NCBI RefSeq assembly: GCF_008000815.1
Contig: NZ_CP042806.1
Coordinates: 4,650,001-4,714,000 of the forward strand
Length of the DNA: 64,000 nt
DNA from: Terriglobus albidus
Lineage (GTDB): Bacteria > Acidobacteriota > Terriglobia > Terriglobales > Acidobacteriaceae
Direction of reading: 5' to 3'
Made by a program: the position numbers and the translations under genes. The notes under the pieces are model-generated. The model did no database searches, was not told where the DNA came from, and worked only from the letters and a program-made list of their open reading frames with translations. How positions within the stretch are numbered: the stretch's first letter is position 1; each line of letters starts with the position of its first letter. This document shows positions 33,248-42,026 of the stretch, one piece after another.

Positions 33248-34057
33248 ATGCCCAGGACAATTCAACGATTCGGCTGGAAACCAGATCTACCGGACCACCG
33301 CGATCAATTCTTCTCGGCGTCACGCGACGTCATGCAATCACTCCCACCGAAGTTCGATCTGACCGTTGAGGATCCATGTATCAACTTTCCGATCTACGAC
33401 CAGAAGCAGGTGGGTTCCTGCACGGCCAACGCATTGGCAGCTGCCGTGCAGTTCGACCGTAGAAAAGCCGGGCAAAACCCGGACTTTGTTCCTTCAAGAC
33501 TGTTTCTCTATTACAACGAGCGGACCATCGAACACTCTGTCGCAAACGATAGTGGCGCTTCTCTGCGCGATGGAATGAAAACTTTGCAGAAAACAGGTAT
33601 CTGCCCGGAAGCCGACTGGCCCTATGACGGAACGCCGGCGGAATATGATGGCGGTCCATTTCCCGTAGGAGCTAAAGCTGCTACTCGGCCGACGCAGAAG
33701 GCATATGATGACGCGGCAAACTATACCATCACCAGCTATCAGGCTTTGCAACAGAGTTTGAGTCAGTTGCAGGCAGCTTTGGTCTCGGGGTTCCCCTTCG
33801 CTTTCGGATTTTCGGTTTATGAAAGCTGGACCAGGAATGACGCAACTGTCATTCCCATGCCCTCTGATGCTGAATCGCAAATGGGCGGTCACGCTGTTCT
33901 GGCGGTTGGTTATGACAATCAGACAGCACTCTTCAAGTTCCGTAACTCGTGGGGAGACCTGGTAGGCGAGGACGGCTATTTCTACATTCCATACGCGTAT
34001 GTCCTCGATCGCAAGAGAGCCGGCGATTTCTGGGTTATCAACGGAATGAAAGACTAA
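33248..34057 (+). CDS. Papain-like (C1 family) cysteine protease without propeptide
   Basis: 269 residues from ATG 33248, with AAAGGAA upstream. Catalytic residues are clear: oxyanion Gln52/Gln54, Cys58 in KQVGSCTANALAAA, His215 in QMGGHAVLAVGYDN and Asn233 in KFRNSWGDLVGEDGYFYIPY. No signal peptide and only about 45 residues before the active-site region, so there is no classical inhibitory prodomain. Cytoplasmic or non-classically exported. Divergent from a small protein of unknown function. Substrate unknown. Confidence 0.9.
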   Translation: MPRTIQRFGWKPDLPDHRDQFFSASRDVMQSLPPKFDLTVEDPCINFPIYDQKQVGSCTANALAAAVQFDRRKAGQNPDFVPSRLFLYYNERTIEHSVANDSGASLRDGMKTLQKTGICPEADWPYDGTPAEYDGGPFPVGAKAATRPTQKAYDDAANYTITSYQALQQSLSQLQAALVSGFPFAFGFSVYESWTRNDATVIPMPSDAESQMGGHAVLAVGYDNQTALFKFRNSWGDLVGEDGYFYIPYAYVLDRKRAGDFWVINGMKD

Positions 34058-34121
34058 ATTGCCACGCAAACCAGAGATAGCGCCATCCAATGTTCGCGGC
34101 GCATATGTTGGTCATGCACCC

Positions 34122-34168
34122 CGTAGCCACCTCTCCGATAGGGTGTATCTACCGGAGAGATGGCTACG
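34122..34168. terminator. Long hairpin between convergent protease and cytochrome genes
   Basis: CGTAGCCA (34122-34129) pairs with TGGCTACG (34161-34168), extended by CTCTCCG/CGGAGAG. Lies between the stops at 34057 and 34176. Confidence 0.7.
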
Positions 34169-34175
34169 ATCGTCT

Positions 34176-36710
34176 CTAGAAGGTCTTGAGGAACTCGATC
34201 AGCGCGCGCTTGTCATCATCGGATAGCCCTGGCTCGCCCTCGCCCGTCAACATATCCGTGCCGAAGTAGTGGCCCTTGTTCACAACAAAGTCAGGGCACT
34301 TGTTGAGCCTGATCAGATCCGGCTCAACGTTGGCGAAGATGTGATTGATCTCTGCATCGCTGGCGCCGTCGCCGATCTTCTTCAGGTCTGACTTGATCTT
34401 GAGTACCAACCGGATCGCCTGGAGATTGTGTTCAAAACGACCCCAGCTGCTGCTGCTGTCACTCATCAGGTTCAGGTTTGCGAGCAGGCTGACAGGCGTC
34501 CCCGCAGGGATGGGACCTAGCTGAATGCCGTCCTTACCAAAGAGCCATGGCGCCAGCGCATGCGCGACCTCTGGATGGCTGGAGAACGGTTCCGGCAGAT
34601 AACCCGCGCCTGCTGTCAGATACGAGCGCTGCGTCGTGCGGTCGACAGTCCCTGCAAGCTTGTCTGGAAGGACGCTGTCCTTCTCCCTTGTCTCAGGCCA
34701 TAGGAGCTGATGAATCGCATCGTTGAACTCCTTCATGCGCTCATCGACTCCTGGATCGGGGCTTGGCCCAATGCGATAGTAGTTTGAGTTGTTCCCGACC
34801 GTGTTGTTCAGCAGGAATGGCGCCGTTGACCAGACGCTGATCAAGCTTGGGACGCGCGTGTACCCTCGGCCACCCGCCGGCATCTGATAACTCGATGTTT
34901 TGCCGGTGTAGGGATCCTGCACATCGATCGAACCAACTGAAGGCAGATCCTTGTAACTCTGCGACGTGAAGTTGTCCCAGATATTGCCACCAAGACCGTT
35001 TGTTGCCAGGGGACTGCACGCGTTGGTCTTCAGCAAAGTGACCGGTATCCGGGCGTCCGTCGAAAGGAAGTTGTTGTCCAGGAAGTCATCCCGCAGCACA
35101 ATATCCCGCATTGCCTTCTTGAACTCCGGCGTCTTCGTCCACGCCCAGTATTTATTCCAGCAATCGAGGTAGTTCTTCCCTGCGCATCCCTGCAGGCTCA
35201 CGGCGTTCGGAGTCTCCGGCAGCTTGCTGGAGTGGCACCGCGCGCAGCGTTCCGCAAAGACCTCCTTACCGCGTGTCAGCACCGCCTTATCTTTAGTCAG
35301 GTAGACTGCGCCGCCAGGAGCATCCGCAAGATGGTGCGCATCGGAGCTCTTCAACATAAATAACGCCAGATAGGGCGTCTGCTGCTCATTGGCCACCCAG
35401 TAGCTTGAGTTCTTCCGGGCCACCGCGATCTCGATCGGAGTAACTTTTTTGCCGCCGATCAATGCATTGAAGTGCTGCAGCCACTCCTCGCTGAACATGC
35501 CGATGTTCAGGTACACGCGATTCAACGCGCCCAGAGCTCCTACGGAGTCCGCGCCGTCTTTCAACACGTGCGGCGTATAGACGATGTCCGGAGCCTGGAA
35601 GAACTTCGTCAGCTCATTGCCGGGCGGAAGAACGTCGTTGAACTGTTTGTTGTTCAGTCCGCCGCCGGCCAGCGTCTCTTTCCCCCAGCGGCTACCCTGC
35701 TCGAGGCGCGCCTTCAGGCCATAGACCGCATTCATCGTCCGCGGATTGTTGATGTTGTCCGTGGAAACCAGTGAGGTATCCAGCGAACCAGGCCGCGATG
35801 TATGGAAGAGTTGATAGACAAAACTCGTGTGGTCGCCATCCCAGCGGAAGATACGATCGATCCAGAAGTACTGCGCACCAACCAGCGAGCTGAGGTTCTC
35901 CCACTTCGGATTGTTCGTGTCAGCAGGCGGCTTCAGCGGATTAGGGCCTACGTGGCAGAACCCGCACGACATGCCAACGCGATATGGCCGGACCAACTTT
36001 GGATCGTTGTAGTAGCTCGGGTCGGTGTAATAGCGGTTGGCATCCCAATGCCGCTTTGCCTCTTCGTCGAAAGCGGGATTCGGAAACAAACGTAGACCGA
36101 CAATGCCGGTCGGGTACCCATAGTACGACCCCACCTCAACGGTCTTTCCGCGCGCTCCGATCTGCACGCCTGGATACTTTTTCTCATCGGCATAGGGATC
36201 CGCCGGGCAGTTTGGATCTCTCACATCCAGCCACAAGCCAAATCTGTTCGGATCCGGTCCCGTGGCCTTCTGGAAACACGGCTCGTTGATCAGACCGAAA
36301 TACGCCCAACGGTTATCGCGAGTTCCTTTCAACGCAGGATGGTCTGAGATGGTCTTCAGGAAGTCGAGCGCACCGAAGCTCTTGACCGAGATCACGTCCC
36401 AGAAGCGATCGTTTCCGCCGCTCCATACGATCCAGTTGTTGCGGCCCTTGATCTCTTCGGCGCTGAGCTTGATGCCTCCATCCATGTCATGGAAGTAGTC
36501 ATCGTCCGCGGCCTTGAAACTCTCCGGTGCTCTTCCTGCCTGAGCGGCTTCGTCTTTTAATTTTCCTGTTTTGGAACGCGTAAAGGCAAAGAAGGCGGAG
36601 ACAACAACCACCAGCGCAATCGCCACGAGAGCGACGAGGGACAAAAGAATCGTGCGCCAGATGCTTCTGCGCGGTTCCATATCTTCCATATCGCGATCAA
36701 AATCGCTCAT
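34176..36710 (-). CDS. Large membrane-anchored c-type cytochrome (di-heme, cytochrome c peroxidase-like)
   Basis: 844 residues. A single N-terminal helix (about 18-42, ILLSLVALVAIALVVVVSAFFAF) after a short acidic/basic cytoplasmic tail anchors a periplasmic domain. Two heme motifs: CGFCH with HVGPNPLKPP behind it, and CARCH in FAERCARCHSSKLPE. Both are typical of di-heme peroxidase-like proteins; the region GLGGNIWDNFTSQSYKDLP and the C-terminal LSDDDKRALIEFLKTF fit a cytochrome-c tail. The start overlaps the end of the GMC gene by 4 nt, so electrons from that flavoenzyme probably pass here (inference). Its extreme 3' end has a degenerate duplicate at 32348-32396. Confidence 0.85.
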   Translation of the reverse strand: MSDFDRDMEDMEPRRSIWRTILLSLVALVAIALVVVVSAFFAFTRSKTGKLKDEAAQAGRAPESFKAADDDYFHDMDGGIKLSAEEIKGRNNWIVWSGGNDRFWDVISVKSFGALDFLKTISDHPALKGTRDNRWAYFGLINEPCFQKATGPDPNRFGLWLDVRDPNCPADPYADEKKYPGVQIGARGKTVEVGSYYGYPTGIVGLRLFPNPAFDEEAKRHWDANRYYTDPSYYNDPKLVRPYRVGMSCGFCHVGPNPLKPPADTNNPKWENLSSLVGAQYFWIDRIFRWDGDHTSFVYQLFHTSRPGSLDTSLVSTDNINNPRTMNAVYGLKARLEQGSRWGKETLAGGGLNNKQFNDVLPPGNELTKFFQAPDIVYTPHVLKDGADSVGALGALNRVYLNIGMFSEEWLQHFNALIGGKKVTPIEIAVARKNSSYWVANEQQTPYLALFMLKSSDAHHLADAPGGAVYLTKDKAVLTRGKEVFAERCARCHSSKLPETPNAVSLQGCAGKNYLDCWNKYWAWTKTPEFKKAMRDIVLRDDFLDNNFLSTDARIPVTLLKTNACSPLATNGLGGNIWDNFTSQSYKDLPSVGSIDVQDPYTGKTSSYQMPAGGRGYTRVPSLISVWSTAPFLLNNTVGNNSNYYRIGPSPDPGVDERMKEFNDAIHQLLWPETREKDSVLPDKLAGTVDRTTQRSYLTAGAGYLPEPFSSHPEVAHALAPWLFGKDGIQLGPIPAGTPVSLLANLNLMSDSSSSWGRFEHNLQAIRLVLKIKSDLKKIGDGASDAEINHIFANVEPDLIRLNKCPDFVVNKGHYFGTDMLTGEGEPGLSDDDKRALIEFLKTF

Positions 36711-38584
36711 CTCGAAACTCCTCCTGAGGGCTGGCTTGCCTTTGCATCTTCCAGAATGACGTCGCTTGCTTTCTCGGCAATCATGTACACCGCGCTCACG
36801 ATGAAATATCCGGGAATACGGGAAAATACGGAAGCGTCTACAACGCGCAGACCTTGTGTGCCATGGACGCGGAAGCGGTTATCAAGAACGGCCATAGGAT
36901 CGCTTGCCGGGCCAATCTTGTTGGTGCATGAAGCATGATGTCCCCACGCTTCATGCTGTACGAACTCCGCAATCTGCTGCTCTGAGTTGACGGCTGCACC
37001 GGGCCACTCCTCTGTCATACCGACAAGTTTCCGGATCTCCTCGTTAATCTCCCGCACAAACTGCACACCCTTCACGACGGCTTGCAGATCTTCCTGCTTT
37101 GTATCGTTTCCTTCACCGAAGTAGCGGAAGTTGATCTCTGGAACATCACGCGGATCCGCGCTGCGCAGCTTCACATAGCCGGCGGTATTCCTGGTATGCG
37201 CTTTCAACACGGCCCAGGTGAAGCGATTCTGGTATTGCCTGAGTGCATTTGAGTAGCCCGGGACATATCCTTCGAAGGACGACGGCAGGCCAAAGATAAA
37301 CAGGTCAGGATCGGGCTTGTCTGGCGTGGAGCGCTTCGTGATCGCGATCGCCGCGCCATTCGACGTATAAACCCCTGTGCCCTTGCTCCAGGCTTGAAAA
37401 GCCTCGTCCCCTTGTTCGCCATCGACCGGCGCCTTGAACGAGGCTCCATGCAGCAGGGCGAACGGCTTCTCCATCTGGGAGACAATTCCAACTTCGTAGC
37501 GGTCCTGGAGGTTTTGTCCCACCCCGGGCAGATGCTTCACGACACCGATACTCAAGTCGCGAAGCTCATTCTCATTCCCAATGCCCGAAAGCATCAGCAG
37601 TTGTGGACTGTTGAATGCACCGCCCGAAAGAATGACTTCATGCCGCGCACGAACAATCCTCGTCTCAGGCTGATCGCCCTGTGCGGTCTCCCGCGATGCC
37701 CGATATAAGCCCTTTCCGGCGAGATATTCCACACCAACAGCGCGCGTTCCTTCAAATACGACACGCGAAGCCAGGGCGTTCAACTGGATCTGTAAGCGAC
37801 CCTGGCTACGGCCGGCTGCATCGAGCAGACGTTCCCGCGTACTATTGCGGCAACCGGACCTCGTCGCCAGCGGCGTCAGTATTACACCTTCACGACTTGT
37901 ACTTGTGACCGCACGCCAGTCATTTGGATCAAAGAGAGTCTCCAGCGCAAGCCCAACATTGTCGATATGGTTGGCAAGGCCTTTTACCGCCGCCAGCGTT
38001 ACCAGCTTCAGCAGCTCTTCATCCTTGAAGACCATCTTCGGATTTGCGACCTGCGTGTGCAGCCAACCGCTGAAACCGTGGCGGGAAGGGTTCGATCCTT
38101 TGCCCAGCAATATCCCCAGGATCGCCTCCTTCAAGCGCCGAAAGGAAGAGACGTAGTCGCAATGCTCGATCCGTTCGAAATACCGCCTCATGTTCTCAGG
38201 CGCCCATGAACTGTCACCGGTCAGTGCCTGCAGGTACTCCCAGTCACTGTTCTGCGGGTAGACGGTGATCATTGCATTATGAGCGGTACAGCCGCCGAGC
38301 GTTCCAGCGCGCGGATAAAAGATGCCGTTCTGTTCGGCAACAAACTTCGTATCCTTCTGCTGCATCGCCTGGTCGCCATAGTGACGCACAAAGAAATCCC
38401 AGCTCATTGCCGGGTCTTCACTCGCGAAGGGATGAAAACAAGGGATTCGGTAGTTATATCCGCTGTTGTCGCCGCCGGCTTCAAGAACCAGCACCGAATA
38501 ACCAGCTAATGCTAGGTTGGCCGCGACGGGACCGCCGCCCGCACCGGAGCCTACCACTACAAAGTCAAAGATGTCATCTGCCAC
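36707..38584 (-). CDS. GMC-family FAD oxidoreductase
   Basis: 625 residues. FAD-binding FDFVVVGSGAGGGPVAANLALAGYSVLVLEAGG at the start, GMC signature around GGCTAHNAMITVYP (about 95-110) and LSGGAFNSPQLLMLSGIG, C-terminal catalytic region WGHHASCTNKIG followed by GLRVVDASVFSRIPGYFIVSAVYMIAEK. Oxidises alcohol or sugar hydroxyls. No signal peptide is visible although its co-encoded cytochrome must be periplasmic; a cytosolic enzyme or piggy-back export are both possible. First gene of a two-gene operon. Confidence 0.9.
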   Translation of the reverse strand: MADDIFDFVVVGSGAGGGPVAANLALAGYSVLVLEAGGDNSGYNYRIPCFHPFASEDPAMSWDFFVRHYGDQAMQQKDTKFVAEQNGIFYPRAGTLGGCTAHNAMITVYPQNSDWEYLQALTGDSSWAPENMRRYFERIEHCDYVSSFRRLKEAILGILLGKGSNPSRHGFSGWLHTQVANPKMVFKDEELLKLVTLAAVKGLANHIDNVGLALETLFDPNDWRAVTSTSREGVILTPLATRSGCRNSTRERLLDAAGRSQGRLQIQLNALASRVVFEGTRAVGVEYLAGKGLYRASRETAQGDQPETRIVRARHEVILSGGAFNSPQLLMLSGIGNENELRDLSIGVVKHLPGVGQNLQDRYEVGIVSQMEKPFALLHGASFKAPVDGEQGDEAFQAWSKGTGVYTSNGAAIAITKRSTPDKPDPDLFIFGLPSSFEGYVPGYSNALRQYQNRFTWAVLKAHTRNTAGYVKLRSADPRDVPEINFRYFGEGNDTKQEDLQAVVKGVQFVREINEEIRKLVGMTEEWPGAAVNSEQQIAEFVQHEAWGHHASCTNKIGPASDPMAVLDNRFRVHGTQGLRVVDASVFSRIPGYFIVSAVYMIAEKASDVILEDAKASQPSGGVSR

Positions 38585-38737
38585 TGCAGCCTCGACGCAA
38601 ACGGGGGAGTCAACTCGGAAGCCTGGGTGCTACGGGGAGAAGAGAAAAAATAAGACGAATGAAACAGACGTATTATAGTCACCTAACAAAAACAGGGAAC
38701 GCTTCTATCTGTCAAGTGGAATTTCATCATCTCGACC

Positions 38738-40024
38738 ATGACGACCAAACGTGCTCTCAGACTTCACTTCGCGATCGGTGTGCTCTCGACGTTGGCCCTG
38801 TTGACAGGCTGCGTGCCCAACCGGATCTATCGTCCCGGCCCGGCAGCAATCGAGACCTCTCCCACAATCGATGGAATCCCTGGAGGATCGCACTTCAAGC
38901 TTGCAGCCATCGAATTCGACGACATGGGTGAGGCATGGGAAAAGTGCGCCTCGATGGCCGAGGTCGATAGCTGCCAGTTGTCCCGCACCGTTGACCTTAT
39001 CCGAACGGAGAAACAACGCGCCGGCGACGTTGTGGTTGTTGTCTTTATCCACGGGTGGAAGAACAACGCCTCGAAACAGAATGAGGAGAAGAAGAACCTG
39101 CACGATTTCAAAGTCGTGATGGAGAGACTCTCGCACGCGGAAGCCATGAGTGTCCAAGGCGTCCATCACTCGCCCGCCTACGTCGGCGTGTATATGGCGT
39201 GGCGAGGCCAGGTCGTAGCCGGGGATCTCTTCGCAACCTTCTGGAATCGACGGGACGCGGCACTACGGGTGGGCAGCACCGACTTTGCCGAATCGCTTTA
39301 CCGCATTATGGGTGCAACCAAAGAAAACAGCCCGAACTCCCGCATCGTAATCGTAGGACACTCCTTCGGAGCGCGCGTGCTTGAAACCGCACTCACCAAT
39401 ACGTTCGTGAGCCTGTTGATCCCTCGTCCGGGAAGTGACGATCAGAGCGGACAGCTCTCCCCCGCCGATCTCGTGGTGTACGTCAATCCTGCGACTGATA
39501 GCTTTCGCACGAAACAGATGATTGAGCTAATGCAGCGGACGGGCTTCGATGTGGCAAGAGGGCAGACCGCCGGCAAGAGCCCATTGTTTCTTTCGGTCAC
39601 ATCCGTCGGAGACACAGCTACGGGTGTGGCATTTCCATTGGGACAAGGCTTGTCTGCGACAAGCAAGAGCTTCCGCTCCCACTACGAGGGCACACCACAG
39701 GCGCCGCCACAGAAAACGTTCTTTACGCATACCCCAGGCCACATTCCTTACCTGTTCAGCCATGAGGTGCACAACGCGTCAGGGCCTTGTATCAGCGAAC
39801 AGGATATGGTCCGCTTTCACGCGTCGGGAACATGCTTCGAGCTGGCTCCGAGGTCGTCTCGATGGAACAACACCGCTTTCTGGGTAACGACAGTTCCCAA
39901 ACAAGTCATTCGAGACCATACCGACATCTTCAACGATGGATTCGCAACCATGATTATTGAATTGATGAAGCACTATCAGGTGCTTAACAGTCCCCAGGCA
40001 ACGACGATGTTGCATCGCCAATAG
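38738..40024 (+). CDS. Lipoprotein alpha/beta hydrolase (DUF900-like)
   Basis: 428 residues. N-terminal lipoprotein signal with lipobox LLTG-C (Cys near residue 27). The hydrolase fold shows VVVVVFIHGWKNNASKQNE (oxyanion region, about 105-120) and the nucleophile elbow IVIVGHSFGARVLETAL (about 205-220), with LVVYVNPATDSF after it and a probable catalytic His near the C-terminal FSHEVHN. Probably an outer- or inner-membrane-attached esterase/lipase of unknown substrate. Divergent from the GMC operon and convergent with the histidine kinase operon. Confidence 0.85.
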   Translation: MTTKRALRLHFAIGVLSTLALLTGCVPNRIYRPGPAAIETSPTIDGIPGGSHFKLAAIEFDDMGEAWEKCASMAEVDSCQLSRTVDLIRTEKQRAGDVVVVVFIHGWKNNASKQNEEKKNLHDFKVVMERLSHAEAMSVQGVHHSPAYVGVYMAWRGQVVAGDLFATFWNRRDAALRVGSTDFAESLYRIMGATKENSPNSRIVIVGHSFGARVLETALTNTFVSLLIPRPGSDDQSGQLSPADLVVYVNPATDSFRTKQMIELMQRTGFDVARGQTAGKSPLFLSVTSVGDTATGVAFPLGQGLSATSKSFRSHYEGTPQAPPQKTFFTHTPGHIPYLFSHEVHNASGPCISEQDMVRFHASGTCFELAPRSSRWNNTAFWVTTVPKQVIRDHTDIFNDGFATMIIELMKHYQVLNSPQATTMLHRQ

Positions 40025-40040
40025 CTAAGGTCATGCCATC

Positions 40041-42026
40041 CTAGTGCACCGTCGAGAAGAGGTCATTGATCTTTTGCAGCAGATCATTCCTCTTGAACGG
40101 CTTGCTCAGGAATTCCAGTTGCCCCTTGTGAAAGCCCTCACGGGCTTCCTTGTCGTTGGTATAGCCGGAAAGGAAGAGCGTCTTCAGCGCGGGACGTTTC
40201 TTTTTGAGCTTCTCCGCAAGCTCTCGGCCTCCCAGGTTCGGCATCACGACATCGGTAAGCAGCAGATCGATCTCTCCATCGTGGGCGGCCGCCACCCTAA
40301 GCCCATCGATTCCATCGCATGCTTCCAGCACCGTATATCCCTCGCGTTTCAATACGGCTGCGGTGTAGGCACGAATAGCCGGCTCATCCTCGACAATGAG
40401 GACAGTTCTTCTCGTTACCGGCCCGTCTTCGATAGCTGGACTCTCCACCGGTAAAGGGAATGCGTTCTCTCCGGAAGACTTGAGCGCGGGAAAAAGCACG
40501 TCGAAGCGAGTTCCCTTACCTACCTTGCTGGATACGGAGATATAACCCTGAGCCTGCTTCACAATGCCATAGACCATGGCAAGGCCGAGACCGGTGCCCT
40601 TGCCACTCGATTTGGTAGTAAAGAAGGGTTCGAAGATATTGCGTTGAACTTCCTCGCTGAAACCTATTCCGGTGTCGGAGACGATAAGTTGCGCGTAGGT
40701 GCCGGGCTTGAGTCCAGGAGATAGTCGTGCGGCAGCTTCCGATATGCGTGTCAGCCTGGATTCGAGACGAAGTATTCCACCCAAAGGCATCGCATCCCGT
40801 GCGTTGGTGGCAAGATTCATCACCACCTGCTCAACCTGTGTGGGGTCCGCGAAGATCTCACTCACCTTCTCTGACAACACAAGATCGATGCGGATGTCTT
40901 CTCCAATAATCCGGCGCAGAAGATTGTGTGTCTGGGAGAGCACATCATTCAGACGAATGCGTTCAGCGCGGATAAGCTGGCCTTTTCCGAAAGCCAGGAG
41001 CTGCTGCGTCAGTTTCGCCGCGCGGTCGCCTGCATCCAGAATTGCGCCAACCAGCTCACGCTGCGTTGCATCCAGCGGATGCTCTGTGAGCAGAAGCTGC
41101 GAATAACCGTTGATGATCGTCAGAAGATTATTGAAATCATGAGCGATGCCGCCGGCCAGCCGGCCCAGGCTTTCAAGCCTTTGGGAGCGATTGAGCTGAT
41201 CGGTCGCGATGCGAAGCGCATTTTCTGAAAGACGGCGTTGCCTGGCATCACGAAAAGCGAGGACGGCTCCTACGATATGGCCGTCGTCGTCCCTGATGGG
41301 AGCCGACGAGTCATCAATCGGGATAAGCTGCCGGTTCCGCGTCATGAGAGACGTCTCCCCCTTGAGATAACGCGTCTCGCCCTCACGCAGAGCCCGCTGC
41401 AGCGGATTCTCCAGCACAGTATTGGCGACGTCATCAATAAACGTCAGGACCTGTTCGACAGGGACACCCGATGCTTCGGCGAGCGTCCATCCGGTAAGCT
41501 CTTCCGCGATTGGATTAAGAAACGTGACCATCCCGTTTACATCGGTCGCAACGACTCCGTCGCCAATGGAGGCGAGAGTTGCCGCATATCGGCGCTCACC
41601 GTCGCGAAGTCGTTGTTCCAGCCGAGACCGTTGTGTCGCAACCTCGATCGCAATCAGCAGCTCCCGCTCATCGAGAGGTTTCAGCAGGTATCCAAAGGGA
41701 GAGGTCTGTTTGGCCCTGCTCACCGTAGCGGCATCGGAGTGCGCAGTCAGATAGATGATGGGAACCTCTCCATCCTTGTTGATCGCGCTTGCTGCTTCAA
41801 TGCCGCTCATGTCGCCCTTGAGATGGATGTCCATCAGCACGAGGTGGGGTTTCTCAATCCTGGCAAGTTCAATCGCATCCCTACCCGTGTCTGCGACGCC
41901 GACAACGCGATGCCCCAGCCTGCTAAGCCGGGCCCGCAGCTCCATGGCGATGAGGGCTTCATCCTCGACGACAAGAACATTGAGAGGAAGGCCTGCGGTA
42001 TCCGTGCATGAGATGTGTTCTCTCAT
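40041..42026 (-). CDS. Hybrid histidine kinase: REC-PAS-HisKA-HATPase-REC
   Basis: 661 residues from ATG 42026, overlapping the preceding gene's stop by 4 nt. N-terminal receiver (about 15-130, LVVEDEALIAMELRARL, phospho-Asp in LVLMDIHLKGDMSG, then a Lys in FGYLLKPLDE), PAS (about 140-260, GDGVVATDVNGMVTFLNP), HisKA with GGIAHDFNNLLTIINGYSQ (His about residue 305), HATPase (IGFSEEVQRNIFEPFFTTK, GTGLGLAMVYGIV) and a C-terminal receiver (VLIVEDEPAIRAY, LLLTDVVMPNLGG). Starts and ends with receivers, so it likely receives phosphate from the kinase encoded just upstream and relays it. No DNA-binding output domain. Confidence 0.92.
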   Translation of the reverse strand: MREHISCTDTAGLPLNVLVVEDEALIAMELRARLSRLGHRVVGVADTGRDAIELARIEKPHLVLMDIHLKGDMSGIEAASAINKDGEVPIIYLTAHSDAATVSRAKQTSPFGYLLKPLDERELLIAIEVATQRSRLEQRLRDGERRYAATLASIGDGVVATDVNGMVTFLNPIAEELTGWTLAEASGVPVEQVLTFIDDVANTVLENPLQRALREGETRYLKGETSLMTRNRQLIPIDDSSAPIRDDDGHIVGAVLAFRDARQRRLSENALRIATDQLNRSQRLESLGRLAGGIAHDFNNLLTIINGYSQLLLTEHPLDATQRELVGAILDAGDRAAKLTQQLLAFGKGQLIRAERIRLNDVLSQTHNLLRRIIGEDIRIDLVLSEKVSEIFADPTQVEQVVMNLATNARDAMPLGGILRLESRLTRISEAAARLSPGLKPGTYAQLIVSDTGIGFSEEVQRNIFEPFFTTKSSGKGTGLGLAMVYGIVKQAQGYISVSSKVGKGTRFDVLFPALKSSGENAFPLPVESPAIEDGPVTRRTVLIVEDEPAIRAYTAAVLKREGYTVLEACDGIDGLRVAAAHDGEIDLLLTDVVMPNLGGRELAEKLKKKRPALKTLFLSGYTNDKEAREGFHKGQLEFLSKPFKRNDLLQKINDLFSTVH

